Assembly: GCF_030285625.1 (NCBI RefSeq)
Contig: NZ_CP127294.1
Span: 6,914,001 to 6,978,000 of the forward strand
Source of the DNA: Amycolatopsis sp. 2-15
GTDB lineage: Bacteria; Actinomycetota; Actinomycetes; Mycobacteriales; Pseudonocardiaceae
Length of the DNA stretch: 64,000 nucleotides
Reading direction: 5' to 3'
The notes beneath the pieces were generated by a model. It did not search any database and had not been told where the DNA came from. It worked only from the letters and a program-made list of their open reading frames with translations. The position numbers and the translations under genes were made by a program. Shown piece by piece: positions 8,105 through 15,274 of the stretch (its first letter is position 1; the number at the start of each line of letters is the position of its first letter).

Positions 8105-9073
8105 ATGACCTCGTTGCTGGCCGATGCGCCACCCCCGGAACCGGTTCCGATGCCTCGGACCGTCGAGTGGGTTGCCGCCGAGCTGCGCGCGCTGGCGGCC
8201 GGCGGCGCGCTGGAGCTGCCCTTGCCCGGCCACGGCGGGCTGGCTCGGCGCTGGGCGGCGCTGGCCGCGCTGGGGCGCCGCGACCTGGCCCTCGCGCGCC
8301 TCGCTGAAGGGCACACCGACGCCGTGGCGATCCTCGCCGAAGCCGGGCGGAAGCCGGAACCTGGGGCGCGGTACGGGGTCTGGGCCGCGAAGTCCGGCGG
8401 CACCGGCGCGGTCCTGGACGGAGACCGGCTGACCGGCACCGTCCGGTTCTGCTCCGGTCTCACGACCCTCGATCGGGCGCTCGTCGCCGCGCAGGACAGG
8501 CTGGTGGAAGTCGACCTTTCGGCGCCCGGGGTGACGCGCCGGCCCGAAGCGTGGCAGGCGCTCGGGATGGACGCGTCCGACAGCGGGGACGTCGAGTTCG
8601 CCGACGTGCCCGTGGAGCCGGAAGCCCTCGTCGGGCCGCCCGGCTGGTACCTCGAGCGGCCCGGGTTCGTGTTCGGCGGCACGGGCGTGGCGGCGGTGTG
8701 GCTCGGCGGGGCGGCCGGGATCGTCGACGTAGTGCGCGAAGTCCTGGCGGCGAAAGCCGACGAGCACCAGCTCGCCCACTTCGGTGCCCTGCACGCCGCG
8801 CTCGCGTCGGCCGACGCGTTGCTCACCGCGACCGCCGCCACACTCGAGGACGCGGCGGATCCCGCGCTGCTCAACGACACCTGCCGCGCGAGCGTCGAGC
8901 ACACCGTCCGCGAGGTGCTCGACCGCGCGCCCCGCATCACCGGGCCCGCGCCGATGTGCCGCGACCGGCGATTCGCGCAGCGGCTCGCCGACCTGCAGGT
9001 CTTCGTCCGCCAGCACCACGGCGAGCGGGATCTCGCCGCGCTGGGCCGCCGGGTGGTGGAGGTGACGCCGTGA
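8105..9073 (+). CDS. acyl-CoA dehydrogenase-like protein
   Basis: A 322-residue protein with the layout of a shortened acyl-CoA dehydrogenase: an N-terminal helical part, the middle beta domain (YGVWAAKSGGTGAVLDGDRLTGTVRFCSG region, residues about 85-120), and a helical C-terminus rich in charged Arg and Glu. Family enzymes are about 380 residues, so the N-terminal helices are reduced and I cannot point to a catalytic glutamate. Dehydrogenation is therefore a family-based guess. Its stop overlaps the GTG of the PIG-L/methyltransferase gene by 4 bases, so the two are translationally coupled. Confidence 0.65.
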   Translation: MTSLLADAPPPEPVPMPRTVEWVAAELRALAAGGALELPLPGHGGLARRWAALAALGRRDLALARLAEGHTDAVAILAEAGRKPEPGARYGVWAAKSGGTGAVLDGDRLTGTVRFCSGLTTLDRALVAAQDRLVEVDLSAPGVTRRPEAWQALGMDASDSGDVEFADVPVEPEALVGPPGWYLERPGFVFGGTGVAAVWLGGAAGIVDVVREVLAAKADEHQLAHFGALHAALASADALLTATAATLEDAADPALLNDTCRASVEHTVREVLDRAPRITGPAPMCRDRRFAQRLADLQVFVRQHHGERDLAALGRRVVEVTP

Positions 9074-10347
9074 AGCCGTTCGTGCCCGAGAGCGAGTGGA
9101 CCCGCGAGTTCGAGCCGTGGCCGGAGGAGGACTTCCGCCGTGCGCTGGTGGTGGCGGCGCACCCCGACGACGAGACGCTCGGCGCGAGCGGCCTGGTGCA
9201 GCACCTGCACGCGGCCGGCACCGAGGTGACCCTGGTCGTCGCCACCGACGGCGAAGCCGCGTTCCCCGACGCCGACGCGGACGAGCGCGCGCAACTCGGC
9301 CGGACGCGCCGCGAGGAGCTGGTGCGTTCGCTCGAAGCCCAGGGTCTGTCCGGAGCAGAGCTGGTCTGGCTCGGCCTGCCCGACTCCGGCCTGGCCGAGC
9401 ACGTCCCGGAGCTGACCGACGCGCTGCGGGAGCTCGCCGCCGGCCGGGACCTGCTCCTGCTGCCCTGGCCCGAGGATCCGCACCCGGACCACCAGGCGGC
9501 GGGCCGTGCGGCGGTGGCCGCGGCGCCCGTGACGGCACACCGCTGGGCGTACCCGATCTGGCTGTGGCACTGGGTCCGGCCGGACGCGGCGGACGTTCCC
9601 TGGAACCTGGCCCGTTCGCTTTCGCTCTCCCCCGCCCAGCGCGCGGCCAAGGCAGCGGGCCTGCGGGAGTTCGTGTCGCAGCTGAAATCCGGGCCACGCG
9701 GGGAGGGCCCGATCCTGCCGCCCGAGGTGCTGGCCCACTTCGACCGGCCGCATGAGACGTTCTTCCGCGTGCCGCCCGCGCGGTCCGCGCCCGTCGGCCG
9801 ATTCGCTGAGCTCTACGCGGGTTCGCCCGACCCCTGGCAGGTGGCGACGAGCTGGTACGAACGCCGCAAGCGCGCGCTGCTGCTGGCGGCGCTTCCGCGG
9901 GAGCACTACGGCACGGTCGTCGAACCCGGCTGCGGCACCGGCGCCCTCACCCGTGAGCTCGCCGGCCGGTGCGACCGGCTCCTGGCCTCGGACCCCGTCA
10001 CAGACGCGGTGGAGCGCACCCTCCTGGCCACCGCCGGCTCGTCCTCGGTGAGCGTCCACAGAGGAGCCGCGCCGGAGGTGCTGCCCGGCGGCCCCGTGGA
10101 CCTGGTGGTGTTCAGCGAGCTGCTGTACTACCTCGACGACGCTGACCTCGCCCGCACCGTGGAGCGGGCCGTCGAGGCGCTGGGCCCGGGTGGCGAGATC
10201 GTGGCCGTCCACTGGCGGCATTGGGCTCCGGAGGCACCCCGCGACGGCCGGGAAGCACACCGCCACCTGCTCGACCACCCGCGGCTCGGCGTCGTGGTGG
10301 AGCACCGGGACGAAGAGTTCCTGCTGCACGTGCTGAGGCGCCGGTGA
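9070..10347 (+). CDS. bifunctional PIG-L deacetylase / SAM-dependent methyltransferase
   Basis: A 425-residue fusion. The N-terminal half is a PIG-L (LmbE-like) zinc deacetylase with AHPDDE at residues 30-35 and HPDH at 138-141, the metal-binding motifs of enzymes that deacetylate N-acetylglucosaminyl compounds such as the mycothiol precursor. The C-terminal half (from about 240) is a NodS-like class I methyltransferase with the SAM motif VVEPGCGTG near 283-291. The GTG start at 9070 gives a GTGA overlap with the preceding gene, and its own stop overlaps the GTG of the glycosyltransferase. The product probably deacetylates and methylates a sugar-containing compound; its identity is not known. 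Confidence 0.8.
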   Translation: MKPFVPESEWTREFEPWPEEDFRRALVVAAHPDDETLGASGLVQHLHAAGTEVTLVVATDGEAAFPDADADERAQLGRTRREELVRSLEAQGLSGAELVWLGLPDSGLAEHVPELTDALRELAAGRDLLLLPWPEDPHPDHQAAGRAAVAAAPVTAHRWAYPIWLWHWVRPDAADVPWNLARSLSLSPAQRAAKAAGLREFVSQLKSGPRGEGPILPPEVLAHFDRPHETFFRVPPARSAPVGRFAELYAGSPDPWQVATSWYERRKRALLLAALPREHYGTVVEPGCGTGALTRELAGRCDRLLASDPVTDAVERTLLATAGSSSVSVHRGAAPEVLPGGPVDLVVFSELLYYLDDADLARTVERAVEALGPGGEIVAVHWRHWAPEAPRDGREAHRHLLDHPRLGVVVEHRDEEFLLHVLRRR

Positions 10348-11161
10348 TCAACGCCGTCGCTGTGGTGGTGCCCGCCCGCAACGAAGCTGCCCTCCTGCCC
10401 CGCTGCCTCGACGCCGTCCGGCGCTCGCTCGCCCTGTTGCCGGCCGGCACGGCCCGGACGGTGATCGTGGTGGCCGACCGGTGCACCGACGCCACCCCGG
10501 CGATCGCCCGCCGCCACGGCGCCCGCGTGGTGACCACGACCCGGTTCGGCACGATCGGCGCCGTGCGGACCTCGGCTGCCGCGTGGCGCTCGACGAGCTC
10601 GACTCCGTCACGCCTTCGGGCGTGGTGCTGCTCAACACCGACGCGGACACCGAGGTGACGCCGGTGTGGGCGCTGCGCCACCTGGACCGCGCCCGCCGCG
10701 GCTGGCACGCTTCGGCCGGTCCGGCCCACCTGTCCGCGACCTTTCCTGGCAGCTCGGCGGCGGCCGCGCGCTACCACGGCATCGTGGCCGGCGCCGAGGC
10801 CAACGTCTACGGCGCCAACCTCGCCGTCCGCGCCGACGCGCACCTCGCCGTCGGCGGCTTCGGCCCCCTCGCGACCGGCGAGGACCACGCCCTGTGGCAC
10901 CGGCTCGGCTCGGCCGGGTTCCGGCGCTGCCACGAGCCGGCGGCCCGCGTGTTCACCAGCCCCCGGCTGCACGGGCGCGCGCCCGGCGGGCTGGCCTCGC
11001 TCCTGCACGGCCTCACGCACCCGGACTCGGCCGGCGTCACGAGCGCAGGCGCGTCACGATCAACAGCCACGCCATCGCGTCGGCCAGGTTGCGGTGAACC
11101 CGCGGCACGCGGTCGGACCCCAGCATCCGCAGGGGACGCAGCACCGCGAGGCGGCCGGTGA
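10344..11161 (+). pseudogene. glycosyltransferase family 2, frameshifted
   Basis: Starts at a GTG overlapping the previous stop. The GT-A fold start is clear (VVVPARNEAALLPRCLDAV, then VADRCTDAT). Near 10566-10572 the frame changes; the continuing frame carries DLGCRVALDELD, the metal-binding NTDADTEV and ATGEDHALWHRLGSAGFRR, all as expected for a GT2 of about 230 residues. Recognisable similarity ends near 11040; the shifted frame runs on to a stop at 11161 through sequence that seems to belong to another, opposite-strand remnant. One base change would restore the reading frame, so either a pseudogene or a sequence error is possible. It forms an operon with the two genes before it. Confidence 0.75.
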
Positions 11162-11230
11162 CGATCGCGTAGGGCACCGCCGCGGCGCGGGCCGCCTCGC
11201 GGGCCCGGACGAGGTTGAGACCCGCTCGCG
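11037..11230 (-). pseudogene. 3' remnant of an unidentified gene
   Basis: The minus strand reads an open stretch of about 60 codons with protein-like composition, including REAARAAAVPYAIVTGRLAVL and VHRNLADAMAWLLIVTRLRS before a TGA at 11037-11039. No start codon or upstream half is present; the promoter and start of DUF4235 lie where it should continue. I do not recognise the family. It could be a chance open frame. Confidence 0.25.
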
Positions 11231-11239
11231 CCGGGGTAC
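11214..11239 (+). promoter_or_regulatory. GGGTA-type promoter for the DUF4235 gene
   Basis: GTTGA (11214-11218), a 15-base spacer, GGGTAC (11234-11239), then 9 bases to the ATG. This is the same arrangement as at 5639 and 6297, again without a Shine-Dalgarno sequence. Confidence 0.5.
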
Positions 11240-11248
11240 CCGGCCGGC

Positions 11249-11515
11249 ATGAAGAAGATGCTGTACAAACCGTTGAACTTCGCCGTCAGCGCGCTGGGTG
11301 GTCTCGTCGCCGGCCAGGTCTTCAAGCTGCTGTGGCAGCGGATCGCCGGCGAGGACGATGCCCCGAACGCGACGGACAAGCACCGCAGCTGGCAGGAGAT
11401 CCTCATCGCCGCGGCTGTGCAGGGCGCGATCTTCGGCGTGGTGACGGCCGCCGCCGAGCGCGCCGGCGCCCTCGGCTACGAGAAGGCCAGCGGCGAGTGG
11501 CCCGGCGACGACTGA
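11249..11515 (+). CDS. DUF4235 domain small protein
   Basis: An 88-residue protein with the DUF4235 hallmarks: the N-terminal YKPLNFAVSALGGLVAGQVFKLLWQRI helix (short membrane-like segment, residues about 8-27), the conserved W-Q-E segment at about 47-50, and a second hydrophobic helix AAVQGAIFGVVTAAAERAGA. It is probably a small membrane-associated protein; the function is unknown. It sits directly behind a stress-type promoter with only 9 bases between hexamer and ATG. A 58-residue acidic protein follows after 14 bases. Confidence 0.85.
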   Translation: MKKMLYKPLNFAVSALGGLVAGQVFKLLWQRIAGEDDAPNATDKHRSWQEILIAAAVQGAIFGVVTAAAERAGALGYEKASGEWPGDD

Positions 11516-11529
11516 CCTCGGGAGCGACC

Positions 11530-11706
11530 GTGGACGACGAACGACCCATGTCCGAACCCCACCCCGTGGCCGCCGACGAGGACTCGAGCGGCAACCATCC
11601 GCCCCCTGCGCGGCGGGCCGAAGGGGAAACGCCGCTGGAGGACGAGCAGGGCCGGTCCCGCCGCGGGCACCCGAGCAGTACGGAGAACTTCCGCGGCGGC
11701 GACTGA
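11530..11706 (+). CDS. small hydrophilic protein
   Basis: A 58-residue, very hydrophilic protein rich in E, D, R, P and S, with no hydrophobic core, probably disordered. It ends in SSTENFRGGD. The GTG start at 11530 has GGGAGC 5 bases upstream; an ATG at 11548 is the alternative start. Its place right after DUF4235 suggests co-transcription from the stress-type promoter. No known domain. Confidence 0.5.
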   Translation: MDDERPMSEPHPVAADEDSSGNHPPPARRAEGETPLEDEQGRSRRGHPSSTENFRGGD

Positions 11707-12042
11707 GCGGCCCGAGCCCGGGCCGAGGGGTTGCGCCCCCAGTGCTGTCCGATGCCGGCGCCCGGGTGCCTCGCCGGTCACCGGTTCGGGGTCGGCGCGG
11801 CGCTCGGCGTGAACGCGGTTCACCGACGCACCGCCCGGCCTGATCGTGATTGTCCACATCGGACTCCAACTGGCCCGTGATAGCCGGAATCCGCTGGCCT
11901 TTCCGGGTGCGGGGTGCGTCGGGCACCTCCGGCTCGTTGTGGAGCGGCGGACGAGCGGGCGTCACCGGCACCCGCCGCGCCGGGGGCGACGGGGTGCCAG
12001 CCGGATGCGCAACCCCTCACCTTCCGGGTGAAGCGGAGTCGC
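11707..12042. other. non-coding stretch
   Basis: About 340 bases without a convincing gene on either strand. The only structure noted is a 7-bp stem, GGCACCC (11967-11973) with GGGTGCC (11992-11998). Open frames here are shadows caused by high GC content. Confidence 0.5.
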
Positions 12043-12067
12043 GTTTGCTTGCCGCGGGGGCGGGTAT
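12043..12067 (+). promoter_or_regulatory. strong sigmaB-like promoter
   Basis: GTTTG (12043-12047), 14 bases, GGGTAT (12062-12067). This is the best match in the window to the actinobacterial stress consensus. The ATG of the 54-residue protein follows at 12105 with a GGAGG site at 12095-12099. Confidence 0.6.
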
Positions 12068-12104
12068 CCGGAATCGTTGTGGGGCAAAGAGAACGGAGGC
12101 AACC

Positions 12105-12269
12105 ATGACCATGGCCGAACAGGAGATCCGACAACAGCCGGACGCGGACGCCGAACCCACGTCGCGCGCCGCCGAGCTGCCCGGGCAGAACCGCTGGGAA
12201 GCCGGCAACGAGATCCGGATCGCCGCGCAGCGCGCCGGGCGCGAATGGCAGCAGCCGGAAACCGACTGA
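12105..12269 (+). CDS. small hydrophilic stress-type protein
   Basis: A 54-residue hydrophilic protein rich in Q, E and A, with no membrane segment or known domain. The central RWEAGNEIRIAAQRAGREWQQ is likely one amphipathic helix. A clear GGAGG lies 5 bases upstream and a GTTT/GGGTAT promoter before that, which is the main support that this short frame is real. MTM at the start allows an ATG two codons later. No similarity recognised. Confidence 0.55.
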   Translation: MTMAEQEIRQQPDADAEPTSRAAELPGQNRWEAGNEIRIAAQRAGREWQQPETD

Positions 12270-12886
12270 CCTGCCGTTTTCGACCACTCCCCGTCCCCGA
12301 GCATCATCTTCAGTGTGGCCTGATCGCCCTTGCGGCGCGCCCTCGGCGGACCGGCCTCGGCCCGTGCGCGAGACGAGCGGAGCCGACCGGGGTTCTCCGG
12401 CTCGGCCTGGCCGAACGGGCACGTCCGGCTCGGCACTGCCGGCCTGGGCCGTCGCGACGTACGGTGGCGGCCGCCCACGAAGCGGCCGCACCGAGTCTCG
12501 GACGCCGAGTTCACCACCTCACGAGCAGCCTGCCGGCCGGTTGATCGGCACCGATCCCGACCTCGTGGCGCTGGGCGACCGCACCCGACGGCGACAAAGT
12601 CCCGGGCCTCGCCGGCGGCTACCTCACCGCCGAGCCGCTCCGGCGACGCCTCGCCGAGCACACCATCGCGGCGCACCCGCGTGGGCTCGCGGCCGACGTC
12701 TTGCCGTAGCGATCGGACCCGGACGCACCTGACGCCGCACACGACCGGAGGTTCGTCGACCGTCTGCTTGCCCGGGCCCGGCAGCAGCCCGCCCGCAGCG
12801 CTCCACCTTCGCCACATCGGTTCGACCGTCCTCAATGGACTGGAACGTGAATCCGCCACCCGAGGCTTACCCGCCCCCGACCCGGC
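12270..12886. other. 617 bases without an intact gene
   Basis: Open frames on both strands lack ribosome sites and sensible composition. A plus-strand stretch around 12585-12710 (KVPGLAGGYLTAEPL, then RLAEHTIAAHPRGLAADVLP and a stop), continued in another frame by DRRFVDRLLARARQQ, looks protein-like and may be the worn end of a lost gene. The family is not recognised. Confidence 0.35.
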
Positions 12887-13624
12887 TCAGAACACGAACT
12901 GCTGCCCACCGTCGATGTCGTACGTGGCGCCCGTCAGCGCGGTGTTGATCATGAGGTGCACGGCGAGCGCGCCGACGTCCGCCGGGGTGACGACCCGGCC
13001 GATGGGCAGCGTGGCGCGCAGTTCGGCGCGGCGGTCGGCCAGGCCTTCGCCCAGCAGGGAGGCGGACAACGGCGTGTCCACGAACCCCGCGGCGATCAGG
13101 TTCACGCGGACCGGCGCGATCTCGAGCGCCAGCGTCGCCGCGAACGGGGGCAGCGCGGCGGTGGCCGAGGACACGATGCCGAGCGCACGGTTCACCCGCC
13201 GGCCGCCGGTGCCGCCCATCAGGACGAGCGAGCCGCCCGGCGGCATTTTCGGGGCGGCGTTGCGGGCCACTTCGAGGCCGACGACGAGGTGGTCGCTCAA
13301 CGCGTCGCGGATCTCGGCCGCGGTCATCTCCAGCAGCGGCCCGTAGTGCGGCGCGCCCGCGGTGATCATGACGTGGTCGACGGCAGTCAGGCCCTGGAAG
13401 AACGCGGCCATCGCCGCGGGGTCGGTCGCGTCGAACGCCGCCGTGTCCTGCGCTCCGACGTCGGCCGCGGCCTTTTCGAGCTTCTCCGGATCGCGTCCGG
13501 TCAGCACGACCTGCGCGCCCTCGGCCCGCGCGAGCCCCGCGGTCTCCAGGCCGATCCCCGCGCTGCCCCCGATGACGACGACGGTCCGGCCCGCCAGACC
13601 TCGCCCCCGCTCGACGTCCGTCAT
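12887..13624 (-). CDS. SDR family oxidoreductase lacking the Tyr-Lys pair
   Basis: A 245-residue short-chain dehydrogenase/reductase fold protein. The cofactor loop GGSAGIGLETAGLA (T-G-x-x-x-G-x-G type, with G for T) and the NRALGIV/VRVNLIAAGFVDTPL segments are present. The catalytic region does not show the usual Y-x-x-x-K: after the active-site serine the sequence reads SSATAALPPFAATLALE. It may bind NAD(P) without classical catalysis, or use another residue. It ends in DIDGGQQFVF, the normal C-terminus for this group. It lies downstream of the VOC gene on the same strand with 24 bases between, so probably in one operon. Confidence 0.8.
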   Translation of the reverse strand: MTDVERGRGLAGRTVVVIGGSAGIGLETAGLARAEGAQVVLTGRDPEKLEKAAADVGAQDTAAFDATDPAAMAAFFQGLTAVDHVMITAGAPHYGPLLEMTAAEIRDALSDHLVVGLEVARNAAPKMPPGGSLVLMGGTGGRRVNRALGIVSSATAALPPFAATLALEIAPVRVNLIAAGFVDTPLSASLLGEGLADRRAELRATLPIGRVVTPADVGALAVHLMINTALTGATYDIDGGQQFVF

Positions 13625-13648
13625 CCGTTCTCCGTGCTCGTGAAAGCC

Positions 13649-14254
13649 TCAGAGCGGCAGTTCCGTGCCCGCCTGCTCGGCCACCATGTACCGGCTGTAC
13701 CACTCCGGCCAGTTCTCGTCGGCCTGGCCGGTGCATTTCTCGTGCTCGCCGTGGGCCACCGACGCGCGGCGCATCGCGTCGGCCAGGTCGCTCACCGAGG
13801 CGAACGACGTCTCCGCCGCGTCGACCCGCCCGGGCAGCCGCGTGGTGACCTCCTGCAGCTGCCACTGGTTCCCGTCGGGATCGGCGAACGTGGCCTGCGA
13901 CTGGTAGCTGGTGCGGTCCGGGTCCAGCCCGGGCTCCGGCCCGGCTGCGCCGAAGTGGAAGATCTCGCTCATGGCCACGCCGGCGGCGACCAGCGCGGCG
14001 CGAGTCGCCTCGATGTCGGAGACGACCACGTACCCCTTCGCCGACCCGGGTTTCGCGTCCGTGAGGTTCGCCCCGAACTGCACCGAGCACGGCGACCCGT
14101 GCGGGGTCAGCTGGACGACCCACGGCGGCGTCTCGTCCAGCCGCCAGCCGATTCCCGTGTAGAACGCCTTGGCCCGCTCGACATCCGCGACGGGGATCAC
14201 GATCACCTCGACCTTCATGTCGACGTTCCCGAGCCCGCTCTCCGACGTGGTCAT
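13649..14254 (-). CDS. VOC family protein (glyoxalase/dioxygenase fold)
   Basis: A 201-residue protein. The vicinal-oxygen-chelate fold covers residues about 14-130: KVEVIVIPVADVERAKAFY at the start and ATFADPDGNQWQLQEV at its end, the standard glyoxalase/bleomycin-resistance pattern. An extra C-terminal part of about 65 residues (ADAMRRASVAHGEHEKCTG, then WPEWYSRYMVAEQAG) resembles the tail of many actinobacterial VOC proteins and may pack against the fold. The enzyme activity is not predictable. GGGAGG lies before the ATG. The SDR at 12887 follows. Confidence 0.8.
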   Translation of the reverse strand: MTTSESGLGNVDMKVEVIVIPVADVERAKAFYTGIGWRLDETPPWVVQLTPHGSPCSVQFGANLTDAKPGSAKGYVVVSDIEATRAALVAAGVAMSEIFHFGAAGPEPGLDPDRTSYQSQATFADPDGNQWQLQEVTTRLPGRVDAAETSFASVSDLADAMRRASVAHGEHEKCTGQADENWPEWYSRYMVAEQAGTELPL

Positions 14255-14350
14255 CCGGCCTCCCGTGGCAACGCAGGCGCCCCAGCGTAGCCGTTGTGCC
14301 CCGCAGCTAGCCGGGCGTTGAAAATCTCCCCGCCGATCGGGTCCGGCCGC

Positions 14351-14806
14351 TCACCCGCGTTTGAGCAAGCGCGGCATGACACCCCAGAACCCGATGAACA
14401 GCAACAGCACGAAGCCGGCGACGCCGAACATCGCCGCCGCGCCGTAGACGACCTTCGCGATGAGCGCGACCGTCACCGTGATGGCCAGCGCCAGGCACAC
14501 CAGCCCGGCGATAACCACGCGATTGCCCACGCCGACGATGCGCTCGCGGCGGCCCGTCCGGAACAGCAGCCGGTGCCAGGCCGCGGGCGCGGTCAGCAGC
14601 GCCGTCGCCGCCACCGCGAACACGACGGCCGCCAGGTGCAGGCCCTTCTCGAACCCGCTCGCCTCGCGGAACAGGGAGGTGAACACCACCGAAAGCAGGA
14701 ATCCGAACAGGATCTGCACCCCGGCCTGGGCCACGCGCAACTCCTGGAGGAGCTCGTTCACGTTCCGCCCGAGCTTCTCGTCACGGGTCTCACCGGAGTG
14801 CTCCAT
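14351..14806 (-). CDS. DUF6328 family membrane protein
   Basis: A 151-residue membrane protein with four hydrophobic helices, after the conserved N-terminal NVNELLQELRVAQAGVQILFGFLL segment of DUF6328. Function unknown. The ATG at 14806 is preferred to one 10 codons upstream because it begins with the family-like charged leader MEHSGETRDEKLGR. Confidence 0.75.
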   Translation of the reverse strand: MEHSGETRDEKLGRNVNELLQELRVAQAGVQILFGFLLSVVFTSLFREASGFEKGLHLAAVVFAVAATALLTAPAAWHRLLFRTGRRERIVGVGNRVVIAGLVCLALAITVTVALIAKVVYGAAAMFGVAGFVLLLFIGFWGVMPRLLKRG

Positions 14807-14854
14807 CACCCGTCCGAGTGTAAGTACGACCGGCAAGACGGCAGCGCACGCGAA

Positions 14855-14879
14855 GTTTCACGGGCGGCAGAGGGGGTAT
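14855..14879 (+). promoter_or_regulatory. orphan sigmaB-like promoter
   Basis: GTTTC (14855-14859), 14 bases, GGGTAT (14874-14879), plus strand. It matches the element at 12043 in spacing and hexamers, but no plus-strand gene follows before 17200; instead a minus-strand gene fragment lies there. Possibly the gene it drove has been lost, or it makes an untranslated RNA. Confidence 0.4.
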
Positions 14880-15028
14880 CCGAATTTCAGGCGCGGCACG
14901 CGGTCCCAGCCAGGCCGCGCCGACCGGGCGTCGCCGGCTCACTCGGTCGGCGACGCCCTTCCACCTGCCTGGAACACCGGGGATTCCCGCACTGTCCACA
15001 TCGGCCAGTGCGAGAATTCCCGTCACTG

Positions 15029-15246
15029 TCAGGCGAACTCACTACCGTCCGCTGGGCGCCGGGTCGCGGTCAGCACCTCCAGGTCGACCGTCACGCCGTA
15101 CACGTCGAGTGCGTCCTCCGCCGACAGCAGCTCGTCGCGCACGTCGCGCAGCACCGCGACTGGCCCGAACCCGACGTGCGCCAGGTACTCGGGCTCAGCT
15201 TCGACGACTTGTTCCTGAAGGAGCTCGGCGTTCCGGGAGTAGCTCG
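15029..15246 (-). pseudogene. C-terminal fragment, probably hydantoinase B/oxoprolinase family
   Basis: About 70 codons open on the minus strand ending at a TGA (15029-15031). The segment VLRDVRDELLSAEDALDVYGVTVD matches the usual end of hydantoinase B/acetone carboxylase alpha-type proteins (DVR-x-G-x-VS-x-x-x-A-x-x-x-YGV). The catalytic body, normally more than 450 residues, is missing; the fragment starts abruptly next to the end of the SDR at 15275. This is a deletion remnant with no start codon. Confidence 0.45.
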
Positions 15247-15274
15247 CTAGCCGGTCCCGCGCTGTCCACTGTGG

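Noticed and set aside
7840..10329. 829-codon minus-strand frame
   Set aside because: Lies opposite the dehydrogenase-like and PIG-L genes; composition is that of an antisense shadow.
11967..11998. 7-bp stem-loop as a terminator
   Set aside because: Too far (about 260 bases) from the preceding gene, no T run, and such stems are common at this GC content.
12017..13346. Frames on both strands in and beside the 12.3-12.9 kb gap
   Set aside because: No start signals, no domains and low-complexity R/P/S composition; only a possible worn remnant was noted.
14294..15250. 318-codon plus-strand frame downstream of the orphan promoter
   Set aside because: It is antisense to the DUF6328 gene and to the hydantoinase-like fragment; rich in Q, H and R as expected for a shadow.
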